A stretch of 64,000 nucleotides of DNA, from the NCBI GenBank assembly GCA_022495995.1, contig JAFEMH010002562.1, forward strand, positions 267,200 through 331,199, read 5' to 3'. Position numbers and translations under genes: made by a program. The notes under the pieces are model-generated. The model saw only the letters and a program-made list of their open reading frames with translations. It searched no databases and was not told the DNA's origin. This document shows positions 33,858 to 43,717 of the stretch, one piece after another; within the stretch, counting starts at the first letter, position 1; each line of letters begins with the position of its first letter. The DNA comes from Adenophora triphylla var. japonica (Eukaryota; Streptophyta; Magnoliopsida; Asterales; Campanulaceae).

Positions 33858-34134
33858 CCCCACCCCCCTCCTCCTCCCCCACCCCTTCCTCCCCAACCCA
33901 TCCTTCTTCCAATCTCACTCCAAATGAACCCCCACCCCCTCTCAGCTTGAAACTACCCCACCTACTCCCAACCCTGCCTCCCCTCCACCTCCCACCCACA
34001 CTATCACCACAAGACTATCCCATGGCATCACCAAACCCAACCCAAAGTATGCCAACCTTTCCCTTCTCACCTCACCCACAAGCCTTCCCACCACCACCAA
34101 ACAAGCCCTATCCATTCCCCACTGCCGTAATGCC

Positions 34135-35571
34135 ATGATTGAAGAATTTCAAGCTCTAACCCGCAACAACACTTGGTCTCTGGTTCCCCCCACCACAGCT
34201 CATAATATTGTCGGATGCAAATGGGTCTTTCGCATCAAATACAATCCCGACAACACCATTCAGAAATACAAGGCTCGACTTGTAGCCAAGGGTTTTCACC
34301 AACAACCCGGTGTTGACTATACCGACACCTTTAGCCCAGTTGTAAAACCAGCCTCTGTCCGACTTATCCTCTCTCTTGCCACCACCAATCATTGGCCACT
34401 TCGCCAACTTGATGTCAACAATGCCTTCCTTCAAGGTACCCTCTTTGAAACTGTGTTTATGACCCAACCCCCCGGATTTGAGGACTCCGCCAACCCGTCC
34501 TCCATTTTCCGTCTTTCCAAGGCCATCTATGGTCTCAAACAGGCCCCTCGTGCCTGGTTTCATGAACTCAAAACCTACCTCACATCATTTGGCTTTCACC
34601 CCTCTTTAGCCGACCCCTCCCTCTTCATACTAAACACATCCCCTTCCCCAATCTACTTGCTAGTATATGTCGACGACATCATTATCACCGGACCCTCTCC
34701 ATCTCACCTTCAGTCATTCATCACCAGTCTATCACACCGGTTCTCTCTAAAAGATCTTGGCCCCTTATCCTACTTCTTGGGTGTCGAAGTAGTCCCAAAC
34801 CATGATGGGCTCCTTCTCTAAAAAAAAATCCATCCATGATCTTCTCACCCGTCACAATATGATTGACTGCAAACCACTCCCAACTCCCATGGTCACATCA
34901 CCACCCCTCACTCGGTCCACTGCCACTCCCGCTGTTGACCCTACCCCCTATCGTGCCATTGTTGGTGGACTTCAATATCTGTCCTTCACTCGTCCCGATA
35001 TTGCCTTCTCCGTCAACAAACTCGCTCAGTTCATGCAAAACCCTCAACCTCCTTAATGGGTTGCACTCAAGCGGCTTCTCCGCTACCTTCATGGCACTAT
35101 GCATTTGGGTCTTCAGATTTTTGCCAAGTCTCCTCCCTCCCTTCATGCATTCTGTGATGCGGACTGGGCAGGTGACAAAGACGACTTTGTGTCCACTTTC
35201 GGGTTCTTAGTTTATCTTGGGTGCAACCCATCACTTGATCATCCCGCAAGCAACGTGCTCTCGCTCGATCCACAACTGAGGCAAAATTTCGAGCAATTGT
35301 TGACACCGCTGCTGAACTCACATGGGTCAAGGACCTACTTACTGAGCTTGGATTCTCCTTGCCCGCTACACCTGTGGTCTACTGTGACAACCTAGGTGCT
35401 ACAACCTATTCTGCTAACCTGGTATTCCACTCTCGGATGAAGCATGTGGCTCTCTCATTTCACTTTGTCTGTGAACAAGTTCAATCCGGCTCTCTTCGTG
35501 TTCAACACATTTCTCGTTCGGATCAACTGGCGGATATCTTAACAAAACCACTACCTCGTATACGCTTCTAA
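34135..35571 (+). pseudogene. Copia reverse transcriptase and RNase H, broken
   Basis: RT begins [17 protein letters not shown] (34135) and includes [49 protein letters not shown] and [10 protein letters not shown] shift near 34815 moves to the frame that holds KPLPTPMVTSPP and GLQYLSFTRPDIAFSVN. RNase H is scattered over frames: FCDADWAGD near 35155, VYCDNLGATTYSAN and RSDQLADILTKPLP to 35571. The [10 protein letters not shown] and PRAWF blocks resemble the Ale/Retrofit group. At least three disruptions occur in this stretch. Confidence 0.88.
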
Positions 35572-35624
35572 CACCTTACTTCAAAGATTGGTCTTCTCCT
35601 CGGATCGTCCATCTTGCGGGGGCG

Positions 35625-36130
35625 TATTAAAGATGACTCTAAGGATGATTCTCCTCCAAGTACAAATGAGGTGCCAGTCTCAGATCCTGCCAGGCCCCAC
35701 CTCAGATTCGTCATACCACGGCCACAGGTGCTGGAAGTTAGGCGTCCGCCTCGTGTGTCTCCAGGTGCCCGCCTCGTCTTCAACAGAACACGGCTATACC
35801 TTCTGGATGCAAGGCGTCCGCTTCATCTAAGGCCAGGTGCCCGCCTCAGACTCACAATGCCTCAACCATTGCCACTGTCTCTCAGGCGTCCGCCTCGTGT
35901 GTCTCCAGGCGCCCGCCTCGTCAGTTGACAGCTGCCTTGAAGTTTCCTACCTAGATTTGGTTTCTATATGGTATTCATGTATATTTAGTACTGTATTTGT
36001 ATTAGGAAACCAAATCACTTAATTGTATAGTTTAGGACTCCAAATCCTTTTATAGAAAGGACTCCTCATATTGTACTATATATATTCATGGTTAATCAAT
36101 ATACAAACAAGTTTTTTCCAAAATCTTACA
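35625..36130 (+). repeat. 3' LTR of the plus-strand copia element
   Basis: 506 bp, same length as the 5' LTR but with many substitutions, mostly in the GC-rich repeat part. Confidence 0.93.
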
Positions 36131-36135
36131 AAATA

Positions 36136-36787
36136 TCGTCACTGCACATGTTTAATAATGCTAGTTCATGTCTTTTAAAATGCTATTATGTAGTCGTTTG
36201 AGCGCAGGTGCGACAAAAAGCGTAACTTTTGACTTCTGATTAACCACAGAACGCACACCATATGCAATCGAAGAGAATTTCAAGACCTAAAAAAGACGTT
36301 ATTTAGGCTCTCAAATGGACCTTCGAAGTTTTTATAAAATGAAATATTAAAATGGTTGGTGGTAGTATTTAAGATGACCGGTCCGTGTGCTAGATAGTGC
36401 CCGTTGGTGTATTGGAGAGTGTCAGGGAGTGTTGAGAATTTTTGATTATTTACAAATATGTCATCAAGTTTTTTTTATAAATTTTCAATTACTTACAAAA
36501 ATATTACCGCACGATTCAGCTGGTTCAAAAATTCGTTTTTTCAAATTAAAAAAAAAAAAGTTTTCCCCGTATTTTGGCCTAAATGGGGTCTAAACTTAGC
36601 CCGTACTTTCAAAATGGAACTTGGGAATCAAAATTTGTCGGATGTTTAAAATTTTGGTTTAACATTAAAATTTTGTCAAAATTGTTTTAAGTGAAAATTT
36701 TGTCAATTTAAAATTTAAAGATCTCATTATTTTTGAGTTATGATCACATGAAATTAAATTTCCAAATTAATTTCTAAAATTTTTAAG
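36136..36787. other. Intergenic, nothing recognised
   Basis: AT-rich without repeats or coding motifs. Short open frames carry only low-complexity Lys/Phe stretches. Confidence 0.6.
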
Positions 36788-37471
36788 GATTAAATAATAA
36801 CTTGTTCCCTAAACTTGTCACTTTTTATTTGTTTGGTTTCTTATGATTTTTTTATTAGTTTGGTCCCTTATATTGGCTTTCTTTGCCAGTTTGCCCCTTC
36901 GATTTGTGAAATATTTAAAAATACCATTAATACCCTTATACTAGATAATAATTTGATCCCTAAACTTAACAGTTTTATCAATTTAGTTCCTTATGATATT
37001 TTTTTTATTAGTTTGTTCATGCTATATTTTTGCTAATTTTTAACACTTAGTCAATAATACCCGTTACTATGTACTCGATGTTCAGTTTTCTAACTATAAG
37101 AAATTATAATTATAATTTTATTCATATGAAAATGTATAATTATTTTATAGTTTGGATGCAAAAATTTGAAAACTCATAATAGGTATCGTAAGGGATATTT
37201 TTAAATAATGTTTATAAATTAGCAAAAATATAGAGAGGAGACAAAGTAATAAATAACGATCATAAAGGACTAAATTGATAAAAAGTGTTAAGTATAGGGA
37301 CTAAATTATTATTTAGTACAAGGGTATTTTTGGTATTTACAAATATTCCACAAACAAAAGGGGCATATTTGCAAAAAAGGCAACATAAGGGACCAAACTA
37401 AAAAACATTATTCATGGATGACCAAATTAATAAAAAGTGCCAAGTTAAGGGACCAAATTTTTATTTAAATC
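36788..37471. mobile_element. Long inverted-repeat (foldback) MITE
   Basis: Arms of about 260 bp (36788-37046 and 37209-37471) are inverted copies with moderate divergence. For example TTTGGTCCCTTATATTGGC at about 36864 pairs with the complement of GGCAACATAAGGGACCAAA near 37380. Each arm is itself a loose direct repeat of a segment starting CCCTAAACTT. No target duplication could be fixed. No coding capacity. Confidence 0.75.
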
Positions 37472-37599
37472 AATTTTAACAATTCTGAAGGAAAAAAATA
37501 AATTAATTTTGACTTACTCTTTCTTTCTTTTTATTCGAATAAAAAATTAACAAATTGACACAATTTTTTTTTCTTTATGGAATTAATTAATACACGAAA

Positions 37600-37734
37600 T
37601 CTCTCTATATATATATATAAAAGTCAAGGCGAAAACCTATGGTTACGCCATGTGGACAAGTTTTGAAAAAACTTGAAATCTAGAGTGCCACGTGACACCA
37701 AATCAATACTTATGTGGCACTAAATCAATACTTA
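37600..37734 (+). mobile_element. Helitron-like 5' terminus (plus strand)
   Basis: An A (37599) is followed by TCTCTCTATATATATATATA and then the segment GTGGACAAGTTTT...AAACTTGAAAT. The same segment recurs at 59790 and, weakened, at 63150, each time downstream of an A-TCTCTCTA start. Plant Helitrons begin with TC after an A and often with TCTATATA. The matching 3' end is not certain. Confidence 0.45.
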
Positions 37735-37762
37735 CTAGTAAAAAGCCCGTGCTTCGCACGGG
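37735..37762 (-). mobile_element. Helitron-like 3' terminus (minus strand)
   Basis: Read on the minus strand: a hairpin CCCGTGC-GAA-GCACGGG (37762-37746), then TTTTTA and CTAG followed by T. A GC-rich hairpin 5-12 bases before a terminal CTAG is the Helitron 3' signature. The body would extend to the right, beyond the inserted Mutator-like element. I could not fix its 5' end. Confidence 0.6.
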
Positions 37763-37860
37763 AGTATGCATTAATTATTTTTGAAATTATAATTATTTAG
37801 AAATGATTATAATTTATCTTTTATATAAAAAATTTAGTTTCAACCTTCACGTATTTATGT

Positions 37861-38228
37861 GATTTTTTTTAAAAAATATAGCTTTTTAAAAATTTATATA
37901 TCAAAATAACATTTTTAAAAACTTAAGTACCATAGTAGCACTTTTGGCTTGAAATCCGGAACTGGTAATTCCGGATTATGAATTCCGGAATTACCAATTC
38001 CGGAATTGTTTTTTTTTTTTTTTTTGGTTTCCAAAATTGAATTTCCAAAAATAATATGTCCGTAAATAGGGAGCGATCGCGTCCTTATATAGGGCGATCG
38101 CTCCATGTGTACTCCGGCGTCACCAATTCCGGATTCTATTTTTTTTTTTTTATTTTCCAAAGCTGATAAATTAGGAAAATAATATTTTATGGAAAATAGG
38201 GAGCGATCGCACGTTTATGGGGCGATCG
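37861..38228 (+). repeat. Left terminal inverted repeat of the Mutator-like element
   Basis: It pairs with 41270-41640. GCGATCGC occurs at 38073, 38094, 38203 and 38222, and three more just inside at 38319, 38371 and 38392. AATTCCGGAATT-type palindromes cluster at 37960-38005. Confidence 0.9.
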
Positions 38229-38599
38229 CCCTCTTCCATTTAATAATATTTTTTATTTATATTATACTTTTTTTTTATTTAAAGAATCCGGAATTATTAC
38301 TTCCGGATTACATTAGGGGCGATCGCCCTCTTCCATTCGCGCGTTCACGCGAAGTTACTGGAATTTTGGAGCGATCGCCCTATACGATGGAGCGATCGCT
38401 CCCTTGTCCATCCCTCTTTTCTCAAATTCCAATCAGTTATTTAACGTTTTTTGTTAGTTTTTTTTAGAATTTTCTTCAGGTTTTTAACGATTTCAGTTAG
38501 TTTCTCAGAATTCCAGTTAGTTTTTTAGAATTTTCAGTCAGTTTTTAACGTTTTTCAGTTAGTTTTTCAGAAATTTCAGTTAGTTTTCAAATTGTAATC

Positions 38600-40526
38600 T
38601 TTATTAAAAAAAAATATAGAGTACAAAACTTAACAATAATAAAAAGAATAAGTATTATAGAAAATTGACCACATCCCGGTCACGTAGGATACCCGTCAAG
38701 GATAATTAGACGGGGTAAATTCATCGGGAGGATTGCGAATCCTACTCCCTCTCCTGGCATACGACGACCACCCGATCTAGATTGTTGAGATGAGGATGAG
38801 GATGATCCATCTTGGGACTTTCTGGAAACTTCGCACACGAGGCAAATGGAAACTAGGCCTAAATCCCGGAATCCCGAATGCACTGCTCAAAGCGTCCTGG
38901 GTATAATTGCTAGAAGAAGGAAGGAGCTCGAGGCGCGTTCGTGAAACCAAACCGATTCATCATTTCGGTAAAAGAATTACCCGTCTGTCCGGGTGAACTC
39001 TGTCTGACTGAACTCAAACTGATGCATATCACCGTATTGATCCCTGCATCTCGGCTCATCCTGCAGCTGTAATCCGCCACGCCTACGAACCCGATTCTCC
39101 CTCCGTGGCTCCTCTTCAGCAGTATGATCAATCATTGGAGGGGGAGCTTGGGCTTGCGATGCCGCTTCCCTAATATGTGTCAGTGTGTTAGTGACACATT
39201 GTTGAGTGTAATTCGCCAGGTCTTCCAAGGATGTGGCATTCTGGCTATATATGTACATCCCTTGGAGACTTTGAATTTGTTCAAAACAATGAACTAAAAT
39301 TAATTAATACGGAAAAATGGTATTGTTTTTTGTAAAATCATTGTATGTAATATATAACTTACCACACCCTCATAACCAAGCCGAACGTGGCTCGAACTCC
39401 TAGTCCCTCCACATTAGACGAATTGTGGATGAGCGATCGAGTAATACGCCTATACCATGTCAAATAGGGGTGATGGTAGCTCATACCACTTCACCCAACT
39501 CTCCATCAACGACATTAAACTCCCGTTCATTCCACATTGCTATGTGCTGACCATGTTCTTGCATCCAGTTAACGCCCCAACCAGGACCTTGCCGACTAAT
39601 CGATGCAAGTCCAAACCGGGCTGGTTGCAATCCGGCAGTGTGTTATTGCATCCTGTCTCCTAGGTTGTGTACACAACAACCTCTCCCATGCCCAAAGCTA
39701 TAAAAAAATTATCATTACGTACAAAACAGATTAAGTCCACTAGCATAATGTAATCATTTATAATTGACATACCTGTACAATGGTTAAGAAGCCACCACAC
39801 CCTTTCGAATCGTGCTGAGATGCTACACACATCTCCCTATACAAGAAGGCCAACGCTCCACTACCCCAACTGTACTGACCAATATTATTTATTTCCCTAA
39901 GAAGTGCGAGGTACATCAACTTCACTAGGTTATCAGACGAGACGGGCATAATGTATGACCCCAATAATAAGAAAATGTAGGCTCGAGTATATGTCTCAAT
40001 CATATGCTCTCGAGACGCATTATTGGGAAGCTGCTCAAAATGAGGAAGTGTCCTAGAACCCATCTCATTGATATCATTCCACCTCTTTTGATGTCTCAGC
40101 CGAGGGTGCAACCCCAAATAACTCCTCAACAATCTCAACCTACGCCCGCACTCCTACTAGTTTCGAACTAGTCACCGGCATTCCGTCTACAGGAAGACCA
40201 CACAACATGCCAATATCCTCTAAGGTGATGGTCATCTCCCCTACAGGTAAGTGAAAAGTGTGGGTCTCTGGACGCCATCTTTCAATCAAAGCCTCAATTA
40301 AATGCCAATCATATTATATATGACCTAATAAATACACTCCATAAAATCCTGTATTTATAAGCTTATCTTCTATCCTCCAATCAACTCTAGCTGGAAGTAC
40401 TGGACCACGCCTAGGTCTTAAATTGGTTAACTGTTGTCCCTCCCAAATATATTTAGATCTATGTGTATCCTGAGAAGTCAATACATGTGGATCGATTGCC
40501 CAGATCAATAAATTGTTGTTGTTCAT
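38600..40526 (-). pseudogene. Plant mobile domain (PMD) protein, decayed
   Basis: The ATG at 40526 opens MNNNNLLIWAIDPHVL and leads to LRPRRGPVLPARVDWRIEDK and GFYGVYLLGHI, the start of a PMD as in MAIN/MAIL1 and related proteins. After an in-frame TAA (about 40312) the frame continues with [18 protein letters not shown] and [20 protein letters not shown], the most conserved PMD block. The frame is lost again near 40140 and resumes as RSYLGLHPRLRHQKRW and YSWGSGALAFLYREMC. A GTATGT donor after IVQ (about 39770) suggests an intron. The tail (39258-38680) is Ser/Gln/Arg-rich with a low-complexity Ser run. PMDs are known both as host nuclear silencing factors and as passengers of transposons. 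Here it is a transposon passenger, and dead. Confidence 0.8.
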
Positions 40527-40899
40527 GTTGATTCATCTGAAATACAAAAATTTAATAGTAATTAAATTTAAATGGGACATAAAGTTTTGCTACATTTAAA
40601 TAGAAAAATTGCAACATGTTTGTCAAAGTAATTTTAACAAACACTTTATTTTAAATTTAACTTAAAAAAATTCTAACTAGGCAAAAATTAAATTACAATT
40701 GTTTAATTCATTGACAATCAAAAATTAAGTACATAAATCACAATAGTTTTAACAAAAAATTATATAAAAATGCACAAATAAAAATTCTTAGAAAAATATA
40801 TATAGCTAAAATTAACAACTCAAAATAAATTAAAAAAAGAAATATAACTAACCATTCTTAGGTACCAAAGTAACACTTTCTCTCACAACTCTTTAAACT

Positions 40900-40975
40900 T
40901 CTTCTCTTCTCCTTCTCCTTCTCCTTCTCCTTCTCCTTCTCCTTCTTCTTCTCCTTAATTCTTTCTTTCTCTATC
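40900..40975. repeat. CTCCTT microsatellite
   Basis: CTTCTCCTTCTCCTT repeats (period 6) lie about 370 bp upstream of the plant mobile domain ATG. They could be part of its leader, since CT-rich repeats are common in plant 5' UTRs. Confidence 0.7.
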
Positions 40976-41269
40976 TCTCACTGCACTTGCTCCTTCTTCT
41001 TCCCTTCTTCTTCCCTGTGTTTCAATTGTGTTTCAATTGGAAAGTAATGGAAAATTTGAATCCGGAGATGGTATAACCGGATTCAAATTAAAGCAAATCC
41101 GGAATTTGCATTTCCGGATTTGAAGATACGCCACTAAGGAGCGATCGCTCCATATGGGGGGCGATCGCCCTCTCCTTTTTCCAGAATATTAATTTGTTTT
41201 TATATTTTGTATTAAAAAATAAAATAAAAAATAGAATCCGGAGTTATCAATTCCGAATTACACTATGAG

Positions 41270-41640
41270 CGATCGCCCCCCATAAACGTGCGATCGCTCC
41301 CTATTTTCCATAAAATATTATTTTCCTAATTTATCAGCTTTGGAAAATAAAAAAAAAAATAGAATTCGGAATTGGTGACGCCGGAGTACACATGGAGCGA
41401 TCGCTCTATATAAGGACGCGATCGCTCCCTATTTACGGACATATTATTTTTGGAAATTCAATTTTGGAAAACAAAAAAAAAAAAAAAAAAAAATTCCGGA
41501 ATTGGTAATTCCGAATTCATAATCCGGAATTACTGGGCCCTAGATTTCAAGCCAAAAGTGCTACTATGGTACTTAAGTTTTTAAAAATGTTATTTTGATA
41601 TATAAATTTTTAAAAAGCTATATTTAAAAAAAAAAAAATC
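41270..41640 (-). repeat. Right terminal inverted repeat of the Mutator-like element
   Basis: Inverted copy of 37861-38228. GCGATCGC occurs at 41290, 41397 and 41418 (one spans the inner edge at 41269), plus 41141 and 41161 just inside. It differs from the left copy by GGGCCC near 41540. Confidence 0.9.
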
Positions 41641-41649
41641 TATTTATGT

Positions 41650-42845
41650 AGTGGTCAACATTATTGAACTTTGAAAAAACTTTAATGTTTACTTAATAAT
41701 GATCTAAAAAATGTTATTGATACGCAATTAATGTTGACCACTAAAAAATTAAATGAGACAAATTTTCGAGATATAGAGAATATTTTTTGGGATGAGGGTC
41801 TGAGAATAATTATATTTTATTTATAAAATGGACATTCTTTTGAATATTAAATAATGAAAAGTGCATACATTGTGATAGTAAGATAATAGTAGTTTTATGT
41901 ATATGAACTATATTATTATTATATTTTTTCATATGAAGATAGTTCAATAAAATGAACATTATCAAATTATAGTGATATTTATTAATTTATTATCAAAGGA
42001 TGAAAGAATTAAGAAAATCACTTTTTTTTTAACATTATAGTTCATCCATATATTCGAATGTATCATTTTTAAATGTATTTTGATCACCCACTTTCTTTAA
42101 CTTGGCATGCTTCCATATCTTGAGTTGATCATTTGCATTCCACCTCTTTATTGATATATTCATTCAAATAAGTATGTGAAGGGGTGATTATTTATGTCAC
42201 GTTTAATATTGCAATAACTTTGTATGATAATTGGTTTTTAAAGGGAAATGATAAAAAAATAAAAATAAATCACAACAAATTTATGGGACATTTGTTTAAA
42301 ATCAAACATTTTACAAATATGTAATTTCAGTTCCTAGAAACAAAATTTTATAAATTATTATATAAAAGTAACGAATAACTTTTTTGACTAATATTCAAAT
42401 CTAAAACAATAATTATTAATTAAAAAAAATAAAATCAAACTGGAATATAAATAAAATATGGGAATAAAATCTTAATCAAGATAAAATATAAACATATAGT
42501 AAAAGAAAATAAACTTCAAACATAATTTCAACTTAAAATTAGCCCAAAAAATATAAAAAACAAATCCAAATAAAATACGAAAATGCAAATAATAACCAAA
42601 AGGAAATAAATAATTAATCAAAATAAAATTCTCATTCAAATTTAATTGGTCAAAGATTTTACTACAGTAAACTCACGCAAATTTATAAATAAATAAAAAT
42701 TTGAATCTACAATAATCTTAAATCATAATAAAAATAAATAAACCAAAAATTATCAATAAAAATGAAAAATAAAATTAAAATCATTAAATAAAAAATAATT
42801 CAAAATGTCAATTGTAATAAAAATTGAGTAGGTCTAGGGAGATAC
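41650..42845. other. AT-rich, non-coding
   Basis: No open frame or terminal repeat is recognised. From about 42240 the plus strand is strongly A-biased (runs such as AAAATAAAAATAAA). This continues, broken by 42846-43717, to about 45120. Confidence 0.6.
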
Positions 42846-42880
42846 GCGTTTCTCCATAAGTTATGGAGAAACGGGTTTCT

Positions 42881-43269
42881 GGATATCCAGAAGCTTTGGG
42901 ATTGATATTCAGAAGCTTTGGGACGGATATCCAAAAAAAAGATTTGAGATCAAATCCAAGGCCAAGACCAAATTTCTGATCTGGATATCACTTTCACAAG
43001 GTTCTGGATATCCAGAACATTGAATATGGATATCCAGAAGCCTTAAAACTTATATCCAGAAGCCAATTCTAAATTTCTGGATATCACTTACATAAGGTTC
43101 TGGATATCCTTTCAAAGAGTTCTGGATATCCAGAAGCTTTATAATTGATATTCAGAAGCTTTATAATTGATATCCAGAAGCTTTTTAATTGATATCCAGA
43201 ACCCAAACCCTTTTTAATTGATATCCAGAAGCTTTATAATTGATATCCAGCACCTTTTTAATAGATATC
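42881..43269. repeat. Degenerate tandem array of GATATCCAGAAGCTTT units
   Basis: GATATC occurs 13 times in 389 bp, usually as GGATATCCAGAA or TTGATATCCAGAAGCTTT, with spacing mostly of 20-23 bp. The best copies form the palindrome TTCTGGATATCCAGAA. The right half is more regular than the left. Confidence 0.85.
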
Positions 43270-43403
43270 CGTAAACAACAAAAAGACGGACAAAATCAAT
43301 CTCATTAGAACCAAATCCACCCAACATATCCAAAAATAATTGTTTTTTTTAGGAAGATCGAGGCGGAGGGAGTATTAGAATTAACTTTGACACTAGTAAA
43401 TAC

Positions 43404-43647
43404 CATCGCAATCGAAGATGAAGGTTTCGCCGGAGTCAATGACAGCCACCACGCCGGAGCGACATCGAGAGTTGGAGGGAGTGCCTGAAAAAGAGAACCC
43501 ACTTTGTGAAATTGAGGAGCTCAGGGAGGTTTTGAAGGATAGAAAATGGAAAGGCAGCACGTGAGGGGGCAGATTTGAGGTTCGTATTGCAGGAGTGAAA
43601 TTGTGGGTGGGCGTACTAAGAATTGAAGAAAACGCCATTGAAGCCAT
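43404..43647 (-). pseudogene. Captured first exon of a chloroplast phosphoglycolate phosphatase-like gene
   Basis: MASMAFSSILSTPTHNFTPA starts a Ser/Thr-rich, acid-poor stretch of about 65 residues that looks like a chloroplast transit peptide. It ends in IDSGETFIFDCDG, the first motif of haloacid dehalogenase phosphatases (the nucleophile Asp in DCDG). Plant phosphoglycolate phosphatases have a closely similar block (FIFDCDGVIWKG). The exon ends at 43404 with a good GTATTT donor, and no second exon is found in the next kilobases. It is therefore a gene fragment, probably carried by a transposon. Intact, the enzyme removes phosphate from 2-phosphoglycolate in photorespiration. Identity is from memory of the family. 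Confidence 0.65.
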
Positions 43648-43717
43648 TTTTTGCGTGGTGGAAAGTACGTGTGTGTGTGTGCGTTTTCTCCATAAATTAT
43701 GGAGAAACACGTTTCTC

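Larger units (their letters stand above)
30941..36130 (+). mobile_element. Ty1/copia retrotransposon, old and frameshifted
   Basis: 5190 bp with 506-bp LTRs (30941-31446 and 35625-36130). Target duplication is AAATA at 30936-30940 and 36131-36135. The LTRs start TATTAAAG and end CTTACA, so the first dinucleotide is TA instead of TG in both copies. The primer site TGTTATCAGAGC at 31447-31458 differs from the standard tRNA-Met complement by one base, and the polypurine tract is GCGGGGGCG at 35616-35624. Gag, protease, integrase, RT and RNase H are all present in order but broken many times. LTR differences are far more frequent than in the two elements to the left, so this is the older insertion. 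Confidence 0.95.
37861..41640. mobile_element. Mutator-like element with long TIRs and a plant mobile domain gene
   Basis: 3780 bp with terminal inverted repeats of about 370 bp (37861-38228 and 41270-41640) beginning GATTTTTTTT and TATAGCTTTTTAAAAATTTA. Exact 9-bp target duplications TATTTATGT are at 37852-37860 and 41641-41649, the length typical of Mutator elements. No MURA-type transposase is visible, so it is non-autonomous. The only gene is a decayed plant mobile domain protein on the minus strand. The termini and subterminal parts contain 13 copies of the palindrome GCGATCGC and many TCCGGA palindromes. Confidence 0.9.
42846..43717. other. Segment bracketed by two copies of a hairpin (TTTCTCCATAA/TTATGGAGAAA)
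   Basis: Hairpin copies at about 42846-42884 and 43679-43717 share about 35 bases (CGTTTCTCCATAA, TTATGGAGAAAC, GTTTCT). Between them lie the GATATC array and the phosphatase exon. The two copies are in direct orientation judging by their flanks. It may be a transposed unit, but I found no target duplication. Confidence 0.5.

Noticed and set aside
37861..41640. Cyanobacterial or chloroplast origin because of the HIP1-like GCGATCGC
   Set aside because: The octamers lie in the termini of a Mutator-like element with a 9-bp target duplication and a plant gene. No bacterial or plastid sequence is present.
42881..43269. GATATC array as a CRISPR array
   Set aside because: Spacing is irregular, units are degenerate, there are no unique spacers, and the DNA is from a plant nucleus.
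43404..43647. Functional chloroplast phosphatase gene
   Set aside because: Only the first exon is present; no continuation was found within the following sequence.
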